DNA of 64,000 nucleotides. Source: Nilaparvata lugens (Eukaryota; Arthropoda; Insecta; Hemiptera; Delphacidae). The stretch covers positions 10,604,171-10,668,170 of the forward strand of contig NC_052505.1 in NCBI RefSeq assembly GCF_014356525.2, written 5' to 3'. Of the stretch, positions 1 through 11,778 are shown in pieces. The translations under genes and the position numbers were made by a program. Below the pieces are notes generated by a model. It worked only from the letters and a program-made list of their open reading frames with translations. It had not been told where the DNA came from and made no database searches. Position 1 is the stretch's first letter. Every line of letters begins with the position of its first letter.

Positions 1-1735
1 TCGATAAGCCAATAAGAGTTCGTAATATTAGTAGTACATTAATAGATCATATGTTTATAAAAAAGACGACATTGACATGGTTAAGTCGGCATTAGTTAGA
101 GTACCATTAACTGATCATTACGCTTTGGCTCTCCAGGTGAGTTCTAGGAGTTCAAGAGGAAAAGATACCTCCTCTCCTAAATTTATTATAGATAACATCT
201 TGTTTTTCTTTGCTTGAAAAAGAATCGTGGGATACGATATTGATTGAAAATGATGTGAATAGCGCAACTAATAATTTTTATCTAACCGTTATTTATCGGT
301 AAGTCCAGGAAATGTGTTGTGCAAACTAATCCAAAATTCAAAAAAATCAAGCCGTGGATAACTGAAGGGCTGGTCAGGTCGGTTAGAGAAAGAGATAATT
401 GTACAAATTAGTTAAGAAACAACCATTTAATGTTGAGCTTGTGAATTACTTTAAGGAATAGGAATAGATTAAGTTGCTTGTTAAAAAACACTAAGAATCA
501 ATACTATAGAGATAAATTGAATGAAGCTGGAAACGATCCAAAAAAGTTTTGGCGTGAGATTAATGAGATATCAGGTCGAGATAACAAGAAATCGAGTTTT
601 TCATTACATCATTTTTCTAAGGAGGTCAAAAATATACAATCACCATCACTTAAATCAAAAACTATTGCTGATAAATTCAATGACTATTATTCGCAGGTGG
701 GGCAAAACCTCGCAGAAAAAGGTAAAGAAATTCTAGAGGTGATTATATTATTAATGATGAACACTATTGTTTGAATACCGAATTCCACTTCAAAGAGGTT
801 ACTGATAATGATATTTTGCGCACTGTTTTAGAACTGAGAGGAATGTCTGCACCGGGTCATGATGGTATATCTACTAAAATTTTTAAACAACATATAAAAT
901 TATTCGTAAAGCCTCTAAAGTACATATACAACTTGAGTATCTCACAAGGCATCTTTCCAGATACTTTTAAGATAGCCAAAATTTTTCCACTGTTCAAATA
1001 TGGAGATAAGTCTGAGAAGAGTAACTATAGACCGATTTCTTTATCAAGTGTTTTTTCTAAAGTTTTGGAAAAAATAATTAAACATCAATTGAGTGATTAC
1101 ATTGAAACCAACAACATTCTAACTAACAAACAGTTCGGTTTCAGGAAAAACAAAAATATTTCTGATGCTCTTTTCAGCCTGACGCAAGAGATTGATCAGG
1201 CTTCAAGTGTTAATCTGGAAAGTTTAGTAATATTTCTCGATTTGGCAAAGGCCTTCGATACCGTTGACCGACAAAAACTGCTGAAAAAGCTTGATTTTAT
1301 TGGAATTCGTGATATTTCATATCAATGGTTTAAAAGTTATCTTTCTGATAGAAAACAAATTGTTCAAATACTAGGAGTAGATAGTAAACCAAATGTAATA
1401 GAGTATGGTGTAGTTCAAGGAAGTACTTTGGGTCCCTTACTGTTTCTAATCTATGTTAATAATGTGTCAAAAGTTCCAATCAAGGGAAATCTATTTTTAT
1501 TTGCTGACGACACAGCAATACATGTGACTGGTAAAAATAAACAAGAACTGTACCAAAACGCTACATCAGATCTTCATCTCTTGAAGATATGGTTTGATAA
1601 TAACATATTGACTTTAAATATTAAGAAATCTGAATTCATAGAATTTTTTTCCAGAAGAAGGCAGGAAGACAGAATTAATAACATCACTCTACATTCTTGT
1701 ACTGAACCTACCAATATACAATGTAACTGTTGTCA
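1..1735 (+). mobile_element. Jockey/CR1-type LINE fragment, 5' part outside window
   Basis: The order of coding remnants is that of a LINE ORF2: the end of an AP-endonuclease domain, a linker, then reverse transcriptase. The endonuclease end shows as SSTLIDHMF near 40-66 and, after a frameshift, LTDHYALAL near 107-133; the D-H pair is the family's catalytic pair. Linker and RT follow in different frames, so at least three frame breaks disable it. Homology stops at about 1,730, before the thumb region and the C-terminal domain, exactly where a TGTCACG sequence begins. The 3' UTR and tail are absent. The clade assignment is from motif style only. Confidence 0.85.
478..774 (+). pseudogene. LINE ORF2 linker between endonuclease and reverse transcriptase
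   Basis: This 98-codon open stretch is the connecting region of LINE 1. It shows the typical pattern of a basic N-terminal half (KNTKNQYYRDKLNEAGNDP), a tryptophan motif (KKFWREIN) and a following block with FNDYYSQVGQNLA. In related LINEs that block lies just before the reverse transcriptase. It opens with TTG, so it is a continuation of a broken frame and not an independent gene. Near 737 the homology shifts into the frame of the next feature, showing a one-base type lesion. No separate function is implied. Confidence 0.75.
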
Positions 1736-1748
1736 CGTGGTATTTTAG
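771..1748 (+). pseudogene. LINE reverse transcriptase domain (broken)
   Basis: This 325-codon frame carries the fingers and palm of a LINE reverse transcriptase, which makes cDNA from element RNA at a nicked target. Visible motifs are NYRPISL (residues 85-91), QFGFRKNK (121-128), the first catalytic aspartate block FLDLAKAFD (155-163), GVVQGSTLGP (213-222, where the family normally has GVPQGS) and FADDT (244-248). It should continue into a thumb block with a YLG motif but ends after about residue 310 in unrelated sequence. The first codon is TTG and the real frame enters by frameshift from the linker. The loss of proline in the QGS motif and the missing C-terminus make it inactive. Confidence 0.88.
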
Positions 1749-3881
1749 CACCACAAAATATTTTTGAAATGAACTATTGAGCTTTAATGGAATTATAAAA
1801 TAGAAAGGGAAGATAGCCTAGTCAAAGTACCACTCAAGAAAAACCGAATGTTATTAGTGATAAAGAGTAATCATATTATTTAAAGCGATAAGAAAAAACA
1901 TGCAAAATTGTAATTCAACAATAATGAGGATTCATTGGCAGAATTAAAAATTATAAAGTGGCTTATTTATTATTGGCAGATCATGAAAAATAAAAGTTTG
2001 CATGTACATTTGAGGTTGAAATTGTTTGTTTTTGTTTTAAATGAATCAATCGATCTAGGATAAATCGACAGTTCTTTGAATCGATACCTACCAAATCAGC
2101 TGATTGCTCGATCAACCCGTATAAATTGAATTATAAAGTTTACTCACAAAATATGTATTATATACACTAGGGAAGGTTTATGTAAATAAATAGGGACAAC
2201 TATTATTGCTGCATGAGTATTTATTGCAATTTAAAAAAGTATGAAAACCAAGAGTACACAAAGCTCATATAAAAAATTAAATGTACACTACTTGATAGTA
2301 TCGTATATCGAGATTTATTTATTGGAATAATCTAAGACAGTCACTCCATTTATTTATATAAAAACTTTCTATTTATCTTCCTATAACAACCTGGGTTTCT
2401 ATAGAAACCCTGAATCTAAAGTAACCAATTGTATTGAGTCTTACTAAAATTAGAAAGCTAATCAGAAGGAAGCTTACAAATTGTTCAAGGAAGAGTTGAA
2501 ATTTCTCTGAAAATCATTTTTTTTTTTTTTTGGCTTGTGATCCCGATCTGTGAGGACGCACATGGAAATTAGGATTCTTTCTTCCTATTAAATTTCAAAA
2601 TCATCAAGCCAATCCCTTTTTTAAATGTAAACTATTTGTAATTAATGTTTATTTATCTGTGAACTCAGTGTTGTTAAAGAGTTCTTAATTGTAATCGGTT
2701 CCCATAATATATTTATAATACTGAGAGAAATTTATAAGAAATCCAGACCACGCGCGAGCCCAGCAGAGATGAAAAGGACCTGCTTAATTAATTATTGGAA
2801 ATAATTAATTTACTCTACAAGACCTTCAAGAACATCATTACTGTGAGTGTTTAGTTCAAACGAGCTCGTTTTTTAAAGGCCTTTTAACAGTAAATTGGGG
2901 AATTGGTCAAAGCGCTATATAAATTAATTCAAGTTTAAAAAATTCGCAACGTGTTGCATGCTATTATATAGTCTATAAGAACGTTTTATGCATTTATTTG
3001 ATTTATGTAGGAAGCTTACTTCCATGCACGGCACGAACTCATAAAAAATCCTGAGATCATTGTATGGTTAATTATTATTTGCTCATTGATTGAAGTATGT
3101 CATGTTGAATCTACAGACCGAACAGGTTTTAAGTTGTAGAATTCTGAATTGACTTGAAGTCCACGTATCAGTATTAAATAAAAATTTATAATTTTTAAAG
3201 CTCACAACGGTGAATGCTATTAAACCTTGTGATAATCATTCAATTTATAGAAAAGATCTTATTTAAAGAAAATTATAGATATAAGAATATTTTATATATA
3301 TTATTTTATGGGAATATATTTTGTGTTTATGTCAGCATACAAAATCATAGAAGTTTTTATTATATCCTAATTCATCTTGTGATATACAGTTTGAGCTGTC
3401 TTGGTACCAAGAAAAAATATTCTGCAGCACATAAAATTGGTGAATCAATTAATATTGATCTTATTAAGAGCATTCAGTACTTATCATCCTTTGATGATAG
3501 TCATACTAGTCCGCCAGAAAAAACATATTGATAATTATATTAATAAGGTTCCAGTTATATCATATAAGGATCCAGAGAACTTCAAGAACTGGCGTTGTAA
3601 GTTCTAAGGAATTTCAGAAGGATAAATTGGTGAATACCTGTATTCATGACAAGCGTTTTAAAAATCAACTAGAAAAAAAAACATAGTTGGTCTTCATTAT
3701 TCTCGATTGGATACATGGTTACTGGTAATCAGTCATCAACTATCTTTTTGATTTCCTTATTGGTATTCTTCAAGAACTTCACGAAAGCAGCGGTAAGAAT
3801 TATTAATCACCAGTCATTGAACCCTGTGGTGATTAATTGTATTTGGAAAATTAATGCATCTACCACTGAGCTAAAGCTGTG
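1736..3881. other. AT-rich stretch with no recognised gene
   Basis: No protein family was recognised. Landmarks are a TGTCACG start at 1,731 right where LINE 1 ends (compatible with an LTR end, but no partner was found), a T-run at 2,518-2,532 that may be the tail of a minus-strand retroposed piece, and a perfect 18-bp palindrome at 2,393-2,410. A 105-codon frame at 3,214-3,531 is compositionally AT-driven and is not called as a gene. Confidence 0.5.
2393..2410. repeat. Perfect 18-bp palindrome
   Basis: GGGTTTCTATAGAAACCC reads identically on both strands. It has no loop and lies in unannotated AT-rich DNA. Function unknown. Confidence 0.8.
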
Positions 3882-4079
3882 GTTTGAACCACTACCTCCG
3901 TAAACAAAGCCGTAGTGCATTCGTGTGACGTCAGCACAGGTAGGGCTCCTAGACCAATAAAAATTCGTTGATTTCAGCTGATCTATATCAGCTAGTGTTT
4001 TTATTGGTGTAGGAGCCCTACCTGTGCTGACGTCACACGAATGCACTATGGCTTTGTTTACGGAGGTAGTGTTTGAACC
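3882..4079. mobile_element. Foldback Mutator-like MITE with 9-bp target duplication
   Basis: The element is 3,891-4,070 (180 bp). It is bracketed by a perfect 9-bp direct repeat, GTTTGAACC, at 3,882-3,890 and 4,071-4,079. It consists of two nearly perfect inverted arms of about 73 bp (3,891-3,963 and 3,998-4,070) starting ACTACCTCCGTAAACAAA, around a 34-bp centre. I noticed two mismatches between the arms. A 9-bp duplication and long inverted arms are typical of Mutator-like elements, and the lack of coding sequence makes it non-autonomous. Each arm contains TGACGTCA, a CREB-type site. The clean duplication suggests a fairly recent insertion. Confidence 0.85.
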
Positions 4080-5153
4080 AGCAATTTAGTGAGCCGGACG
4101 GCCTTAACTTTTGCGAATTTATTTGCAAAATAGGGACTTTAGCAACCGCTCTTACAAATATCAAAAATACCACATCACCTGTAAAGGATTTACAATTACC
4201 ACTTTACACAATGTCACCCAACAAGTGGGGCAAAAATCTGCATCTTCAAATTGAGAATAGGAATTTTTGAATATATGCTGATGTACATTTTATTATTTAC
4301 AGTTTATTATATTTTACGGATTCATATTGGGATGTATTCCATTCCAACACTACTCAAACATATACAACAATGTCAAGTCAGATTCAAATTCATTTAATTT
4401 CCATAAAAATTATGCAAATTGATAAAATAAATATTCTTAATCACAATATGGCACTACCGGCAAAGAACAATTTGTGCGCGGGTAGCCCAAAATAAAATAT
4501 TCACAGTAATCCGCAGTTTTTGAGGTAGGTGAGCAAGGAACACAAATATTTGGATGAGGGAATGAGGAAAAGAAGCCTGATAAATAGAAAAAAGCTCAAG
4601 TTCTCCTTGAACTTATGGGAAATAATGTGAAAGACGACGAGAGATCGATGGAGGAGAGAATGGAAAATAGAGAGAGGAGAGAAGTTACATTGAGCTGATT
4701 TGCGAAGATATGAAAGTTTTCGCCAACTGAATATTTGAATAACAGTTGTGTTGATATCAGATACTCTGCAGCTGGCAAATGTGTATCTCTGGGCACAAAA
4801 GTGAAGGAAACACAACAAGCGTGTGAACTAACTGGAAATTATACTGGAAGGGAAGTGAGTCAAATGAATTACTGTTGAACAATGGATGGAGGAATTAGCA
4901 GTGGAGCCATCTGCAGATGCATTGGAGGAGCTTGCCATAAAACGTGGAGGGCCAATTCCCTCTCGCTTTCATGGCAAACATTACTGTAAAACCTAACTGT
5001 TACGCCTTCATGTTCATACTTGTATTCAGGACCAATTCACAGCTCCTCTTCTGGCTCGCTGCAGTACGTTTGCTACTTGATTATTCACGTAAACCTCTCA
5101 TCATGTTTGAGTTCGAATAAACCTCCTTTGACAATAGCGATGAGTAATTAGGT
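4080..5153. other. Unannotated stretch
   Basis: No recognised gene. A 65-codon frame at 4,073-4,270 starts inside the right target duplication of the foldback element and so is not an ancestral reading frame. The purine-rich plus strand at 4,560-4,700 produces long but low-complexity minus-strand frames. Confidence 0.5.
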
Positions 5154-5610
5154 TTTCCAACGAACACATTAATGCAATAGTTGAATAAAATATCAAGAAT
5201 AGTACAGTTCTTACTGCAGTATTATTCTATATCATTCATATAATATAAGTTGATATGTTTAACATGGGCTATATTGAAGAAAAATCAGCCCCGTGGCATA
5301 TATACTTCGAGTAATCCAACGAGCATATGAGTGCAATAGTTAATTAAAATATCAAGAATGGCAGAGTTCTTCCTGCAATGTTATTTTATAAGTTGGTTTG
5401 ATCATTATTAGCTTTATTCAAGAAAAATCAGCCCCATGGCATATATGCTTCGGGTAATCCAACGAACATATGAGTGCAATAGTTAATTAGAATATCAAGA
5501 ATGGCACAGTTCTTACTGCAATGTTATTTTATAAGATTCATGAAATATAGGTTGATATGATTAGTATGAGCTATATTCAATGAAAATCAGCCCCATGGCA
5601 TATGCTTCGA
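5154..5610. repeat. Tandem repeat, three units of about 143-159 bp
   Basis: Three successive units can be aligned by the phrases CCAACGA at 5,157, 5,316 and 5,459, then TATCAAGAATGG, then AATCAGCCCC. The spacing is 159 and then 143 bp, with the shorter unit caused by an internal deletion. Units are perhaps 85-90% alike by eye. No coding frame is conserved across them. Confidence 0.8.
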
Positions 5611-6387
5611 GTAACTGATATCATTGTAGTTCAATCATGTAATCAATAATAGAGCCTCTCAATAATATAGTCTCCATCTATTGGCCTATATAGTTAATAT
5701 AGTATAATCATAAATACTATAAGTATATCACTTTGTTAAGGTGATAGAAATCTGCTTTCCCTGAACAAAAATGATCAATCAACTGACAGCTTATTTTCCA
5801 TAATAATTATTGATCATGACAAAATTGCGGACTGCGAAAGCACATCCGTCTTTGTATCAATCCAACTGATGATGAACAATTTTTGAATTTCGTGAACCGC
5901 GGTTTCCATGAAATGTAAATGCGAAATAATTATACTGGTAATAAATTGACTTTTAATCATTAGACTAGCGTCTATATTGAATTTTTTAAGGGTTTGGTAA
6001 TATCATCCATATTACCCAAGGGCAATAAATTGGAAGCTCATTACCATCTTCTGGTAAAAATTATCTTATGAAATGTGAGGATTTCCATTCAAGGCTGCAG
6101 CAGGACTAAAATATTGTGTCTCAGTTGATAAACAGTTGTGCAGTGGGTCTCAGTTGATAAACTGACAGATGTACTGCTATCGAATGAAGCTGACTTTGAA
6201 TGTACATGGACCTCGATACTTTACAAATGTTTCCTCTTCAATCGACATTCATTCATCACCTATTATCACAATGAATTTATTCATCACCCATTATCACAAA
6301 GATCCAGAATGATCTCTCGATTTTTGTTATCCAGAGGAATTTGATCTATGGTATAGAAGTAGTTTACTCCATAGGATAGCATTCAAC
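5611..6387. other. Unannotated AT-rich stretch
   Basis: I see no motif, repeat or coding frame that I can defend here. Confidence 0.5.
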
Positions 6388-6505
6388 GCTGCGTACAGAC
6401 TTGAGCACCACGGACACGCTCATTTCAAATCTCATCGGTTATAATTATAATCAGCTGATGAAAAGTGAAATGTGCGTGCTCGTGGCGGTCAAGTCTGTAC
6501 ACAGC
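6388..6505. mobile_element. Short foldback MITE, family B
   Basis: Inverted arms of about 40 bp begin GCTGCGTACAGACTTGAG at 6,388 and end in its near complement at 6,505. They surround a short AT-rich centre with CAGCTGATG. The same arm sequence recurs at 7,572, 8,060 and 9,008, so this is a family. No target duplication was identified, so the ends are approximate. Confidence 0.7.
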
Positions 6506-6934
6506 CTAAGACTTTATGGTATTTTAACAACATTCCATTTCATCAATTATTTATCATTTCATAATACCGTCTACTGTAGCCTTACATTGAATAAAGTGAT
6601 AATCACAGGACCTCTACGTTTAACGCTAATCTACGATTACATAAAGGTATATTGTTGCATTATTTAAATGTTTTTTATTCCAGGTCTAAACTAACAGTTG
6701 ATCTACCTTCGTTTGAACCAAGATAGTGCATAATGAAGCTCAGTTACTAACACTCAGTAATACTACTAATAATAATATCATGTGACCTGGTTGGATCAGG
6801 TCTGGTTTCAAAATTTTTAGGTCACGCCTGATCAATTTTAGGGCCTCTGACGTGATATAACGACTATTTTTAGGCTGCTGGGCAGCTGGGACAGATAGTT
6901 CAACAAGTACATCACAAACATGGAAGCTCGAGAA

Positions 6935-7015
6935 AAATATCTTGCCTGGGCAGGAATTCGATACTGGGCCTTTTAATTATGAAGCTACTACGGCCACTCC
7001 TTATGACTCAGTTAC
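6935..7015 (-). repeat. Degenerate tRNA-like (SINE-like) sequence
   Basis: Read on the minus strand there is a weak box-B-like core (TATCGAATTCC) preceded by a tRNA-sized stretch with a plausible D-arm (ACTGAGTCATAAGGAG). It is too degenerate to assign to a tRNA type. Confidence 0.3.
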
Positions 7016-7571
7016 GATAACAAAAAAATGATCAATTCATCACTGACATTTTTGTAAAGTAGCCTATCAATATTAAATATGAATAATATAATTTTAATTC
7101 ATTTTTGTGTTACTGCAAGTCATATTAATCAGAAGTCAAAGTTTTCTGTGTATTTGCTATACGGTATCTATCTGACCTACAGTAAAGAATTTCGAGCCTC
7201 AGCTCAGGTAAATGACTGCAATAAATTCGAATTCAAGTCATTTGAATTGTGCGGGGCCGGACAGGGCGCATAAATTGGGAAAAGGACATTGGACTGATGT
7301 CCATTAGGGCTTTCCCAATCACAGTAAATTACTTTGATGGCTCCTCATCAAGAACCCGCCGTCTATTTTCTGCAGCCAGTGATAACATTGTTTCTCTGTC
7401 CACTTGAAGCAAACAATGGCCGACTGCTAACGATTTTGAAGGACAGACAGGCAGGTTGCTGGCTCGGTGCACTGGCTCATAGGCTCACAGGCTCACGTGC
7501 AAGCCTATTGATCAATGTTGTACTTCCAATTCATCATGCAGGTCTCGAAGAGAGAGTGTGTGTGTGTATAG
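7016..7571. other. Unannotated stretch
   Basis: No gene recognised. The 114-codon frame at 7,334-7,678 runs into the family B foldback element and is not supported. Confidence 0.45.
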
Positions 7572-8060
7572 GTGCGTACAGACTAATGCGCCACGAACTT
7601 GCGCACTCCGCTTTTCATCATCTGATGTTCAGATTTTTATACCTGTTTTTGTACAAAAACAAAAATATACAGTTATAATAATCATTGCAACGGCTGAGTC
7701 GTCTGAGTGAAGAAAGCAATGATATTGCTGGGATTTTTCAGCAAAGAATATATACTTTTTCAGAGCGAAACAAATCCGAACCTGATGGTCAGCTTTTTAT
7801 ATCTATTTGTACAAAAACAAAAAGATACAATTATAATAATCATAGCAACAGCTAAGTCGTCTGAGTGAAGAAAGCAATGACATTGCTGGGATTTTTCAGC
7901 AAAGAATATATACTTTTTCAGAGCGAAACAAATCCTAGCCTGATGTTCAGCTTTTTATATCTATTTGTACAAAAACAAAAAGATACAGTTTTAATAATCA
8001 TAACATCAGCTAATTGAAAGCGATATACGCGTGTTCGTGGCGCATAAGTCTGTTCGCAGC
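7572..8060. mobile_element. Foldback MITE, family B, with internal 158-bp tandem units
   Basis: The left arm (GTGCGTACAGACTAATGC at 7,572) and right arm (ending CTGTTCGCAGC at 8,060) are inverted copies of the family B arm seen at 6,388. Inside are two adjacent units of about 158 bp, starting GTCGTCTGAGTGAAG at 7,698 and 7,856, preceded by a partial one. Each unit contains the self-complementary phrase TTTTTGTACAAAAAC or a shorter version. No open frame for a transposase is visible. Confidence 0.65.
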
Positions 8061-8643
8061 TTATGAGAGAGTCTCTTCTCCATAGATAACTATGGAGGAC
8101 TGAAATGGCTGTATCTTAGTCTTTCTATCATTGGGTTCTCTATCATCACAATAAACAAATAGTCATTGTATATTATTTGTGTTTGTATTAACAAATATAA
8201 ATGGATAAAGGGTGACGATTCCATTTTCTTTTGGTTTCCTGTAACTCGTCATTTTATACATGATTGTCCTTAATCCTGTCATTTGACATGTTACAGGAAC
8301 TATCTCTGATATCTCTTCCATCCTATCCATATAGGGGCGATATGAATATCTACAGAAGAGTCTAAATTTCAAAAATAAGTGATTTAATCCATTTATAGTA
8401 CACTTATGTAATTATTTTGAGTAATGTAATTGATTTGAATATTTTTTTGGGAATGTCTCATCATTGCAAATTAACATTTGAAAAATTCCAGCCGATTTTA
8501 GTTTTTGGGCTTGACAGAAAGAAAAATTCTCTAATTCCATGATTCTGCAGAGATAAGGGCCGATAATAGCATCCAAAATAGACAAATCGGTTCAAGAATA
8601 GTTTATTTCAGATGAAAATATCGTGAGTAGAAATCAGGTTAAA
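7698..8643. repeat. Large tandem duplication, unit 1
   Basis: Unit 1 of a direct duplication. It pairs with 8,644-9,598, and a partial third unit follows at 9,599-9,690. The units differ by only a few substitutions and small indels. They carry the interior and right arm of the family B MITE plus about 580 bp of downstream flank, including an identical 69-codon minus-strand frame that is a by-product of the duplication. Confidence 0.9.
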
Positions 8644-9598
8644 GTCGTCTGAGTGGAGGGAGCAGTGACATTGTTGGGATTTTTCAGCAAAGAATATACT
8701 TTTTCAGAGCGAAACAAATCCGAACCTGATGGTCAGCTTTTTATATCTATTTGTACAAAAACAAAAAGATACAATTATAATAATCATAGCAACAGCTAAG
8801 TCGTCTGAGTGAAGAAAGCAATGACATTGCTGGGATTTTTCAGCAAAGAATATAATATACTTTTTCAGAGCGAAACAAATCCGAGCCTGATGTTCAGCTT
8901 TTTATATCTATTTGTACAAAAACAAAAAGATACAGTTTTAATAATCATAACATCAGCTAATTGAAAGCAATATACGCGTGTTCGTGGCGCATAAGTCTGT
9001 TCGCAGCTTATGAGAGAGTCTCTTCTCCATAGATAACAACTAAATTATGGTGGACTGAAATGGCTGTATCTTAGTCTTTCTATCATTGAGTTCTCTATCA
9101 TCACAATAAACATATAGTCATTGTATATTATTTGTGTTTGTATTAACAAATATAAATGGATAAAGGGTGACGATTCCATTTTCTTTTGGTTTCCTGTAAC
9201 TCGTCATTTTATACATGATTGTCCTTAATCCTGTCATTTGACATGTTACAGAAACTATCTTTGATATCTCTTCCATCCTATCCATATAAGGGCGATATGA
9301 ATATCTACAGAAGAGTCTAAATTTCAAAAATAAGTGATTTAATCCATTTATAGTGCACTTATGTAATTATTTTGAGTAATGTAATTGATTTGAATATTTT
9401 TTTGGGAATGTCTCATCATTGCAAATTAACATTTGAAAAATTCCAGCCGATTTTAGTTTTTGGGCTTGACAGAAAGAAAAATTCTCTAATTCCATGATTC
9501 TGCAGAAATAAGGGCCGATAATAACATCCAAAATAGACAAATCGGTTCAAGAATAGTTTATTTCAGATGAAAATATCGTGAGTAGAAATCAGGTTAAA
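8644..9598. repeat. Large tandem duplication, unit 2
   Basis: This 955-bp unit repeats 7,698-8,643. Its first 158-bp subunit carries distinctive variants (GAGTGGAGGGAGCAGTGAC) that recur in the partial third unit at 9,599. That suggests the array grew by unequal exchange, with this variant subunit at the junction. Confidence 0.9.
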
Positions 9599-9690
9599 GT
9601 CGTCTGAGTGGAGGGAGCAGTGACATTGTTGGGATTTTTCAGCAAAGAATATACTTTTTCAGAGGGAAACAAATCCGAGCCTGATTCCTA
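9599..9690. repeat. Partial third unit of the tandem duplication
   Basis: About 90 bp match the start of unit 2, ending after AAATCCGAGCCTGATT. Unrelated single-copy sequence follows and leads into the segmental duplication. Confidence 0.85.
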
Positions 9691-10989
9691 GCGTAACAGG
9701 GCTTTATAGAGGGTATTATAATACATAATCTTGATGCACATTCCACTCATGGGAAAATCGACTTGGAGCGCCTCCAAAGCTATGCTATGCCTGATACGCT
9801 TATTCAAGCCAATTCGAAGAAAACCCGTTTATCTCTATCACGGAGGAAAATGTTTGCTACTTTTGCGTTCCATACTTGCATTTGGAGTACTGTGAAGATA
9901 GTTCACTCTATCCTGTATTTCTTCAACACAACATGACTCGATTACTGTAGGACGGAAATAAATAATTTTTTCGGGAAAATGGATTTTGTCATGATGGAAT
10001 TAAAATCGCTGATGGAATTTGATGATTCCTTAAGAACATACCTCACATAAAAAATTCCAAAGACTTTACGTTAAATTAATAATTATGTTTATTTGTATGG
10101 AATTTTGAAGTTGGTAGTGATGGAAATGAGAAATAATGGAAAAGATAACATATCACACATCATATCACATTCATAGTTACAAAATAGCAATAACTCAATA
10201 TCATTGCAATTATTGCGATCATAATTGAGATATTGAAAATCCCTGAAAAAAAGTAAATTAATGATTACACGACTGATAGAGTGTTTAATTACAATTTTTT
10301 AACTGAAAATATCACTCAGGAGGTGGAATTAAGAACTGAACGAATGGAACACGAGAAATGAATGGTGAAAATTGGGAAAGATTTTCCTAGTAGTTAGCCA
10401 GGAATCTTATTTGTAAGAAGATGAAATAATATAGATGTTAGCCAGGAATCTTATACTTCATATAATATAATTGAATAATATTTAACAAGTAACGATGACC
10501 TCGCGGTAGGCTACATTTTCTTTGACGACTGGAAACTAGTTGAAAAAAAGCTCCTTTTATTCCAGATCCATGTTTTAAAATCATCTGCATCTATTCAGGA
10601 TCTATTATAATCATCACCTTTGCATGAGTCCTGGGGTCATTCAGGCATTATCGAAGCAAGAAAAAAACAGTGAATATTTTCACTGTCTCTATATGTTTTG
10701 CTTTTCTAGTGCATATAGCCACAGAGAAGAAGTACAGTTTATCTAAGAGTGAGGGCGATATAGATATTTATTTAGAAGTTTATAGATAACTACCCTTTCC
10801 ATGGTACATTATATCATAGAAGAAATATAGCATGAGAAGTTATCCTGTGGTAACTATACCATGTTCGGGTTTTTAATTCCAAGACAATTTTTGTTAACTC
10901 AAGCCGATCACTGTCAACTACTGTTTTGCCGGGGGAAAGTGTATAAGAGCGACACAGTATGAGAACCTACCAGCTTAATGAAAAATATC

Positions 10990-11070
10990 TACTAGGACTA
11001 TCGGTTTGAGTAAACAGTGAAATTTGGAACATAAACGCCCTATATCTTCTTATGATATTTCTTCTCCATG
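10990..11070. repeat. Dispersed repeat, related to 42,200-42,290
   Basis: Shared phrases include ACAGTGAAATTTGGAACATA followed by a CTTCTTATG-like stretch and a run of C and T. The second member at 42,200 has the same order with substitutions. Element type is unknown. Confidence 0.55.
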
Positions 11071-11616
11071 GTTACATCCTTAAGACGGCACTTGGCCATA
11101 GAGAAAAACTGCCCATCATAAACTTGCTATTGTGAAGGGTGTTTTCGGATAGCTCAATAAAGACCACCATTTATTCATTTTATTTATTATATGGTAAAAC
11201 TAAAGTTGGTGATCGGAACTTTAGAGATCACCCAATAATTTTATTACAGAAGTCAACATAGCTCACAGACAATATATAGCAAATTCAAAATTTAAATTCA
11301 AATTGTTTTATTCATAAAATATTACATACAACATAGCAATACTTCATAATAAAATAATAGGCCTATATGATAATAAATAATACTCTGTGAGAGATTAATA
11401 AGTTGTCTCGAACATTGTCGAATCTCGACGCTGTGGTTCACAAACTCAAGAAAGACGAGTTAAGTTGCCAGCCAAGGAATGAGGGTGGCTGGTAAATCTG
11501 TTTCGGGCGCGCGGCAATTTTGGCTGTTTTTTCGGCGCATGAGTTCGGAATTGAGCAGTGCTCTGCTCAACATAGCCAACAACTGGAATGTGTGGTGAAA
11601 CAGACGTATAGCGATC

Positions 11617-11778
11617 AGTGCAGAGCTTTATTGGAGAAGGAGAGAGGGTATAAGAGAATAGTGGAGGAGTGAGGGTGAGAGGGTATAAGAGAACAGTGCG
11701 GCAACGAAAACTTTGCCAAGGAGCAAGCTGGTCAACGGAAAACTTCTGCAGCTGCCGAGGAGCCTTGAGCTAGCACTG
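11617..11778 (+). promoter_or_regulatory. Possible transcription start and non-coding first exon
   Basis: This is among the GC-richer stretches of the block. An arthropod initiator-like ATCAGTGC lies at 11,615-11,622. About 160 bp later the sequence GCACTG|GTGAGC gives a good splice donor with GT at 11,779. No long reading frame crosses it, so it would be a 5' UTR exon. The idea rests only on these two short signals and composition. The second copy (about 45,620-45,780) preserves both. Confidence 0.22.

Noticed and set aside
4501..4818. 105-codon minus-strand frame
   Set aside because: It overlaps low-complexity purine-rich plus-strand sequence and has no domain or supporting signal.
5154..5610. 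CRISPR-like array
   Set aside because: Repeat units are about 150 bp and contiguous, with no short repeat-spacer alternation and no cas genes; the DNA is eukaryotic.
8163..9327. The same 69-codon minus-strand frame found twice
   Set aside because: It is repeated because the DNA is tandemly duplicated. There is no start context or homology, and the two copies carry amino-acid changes.
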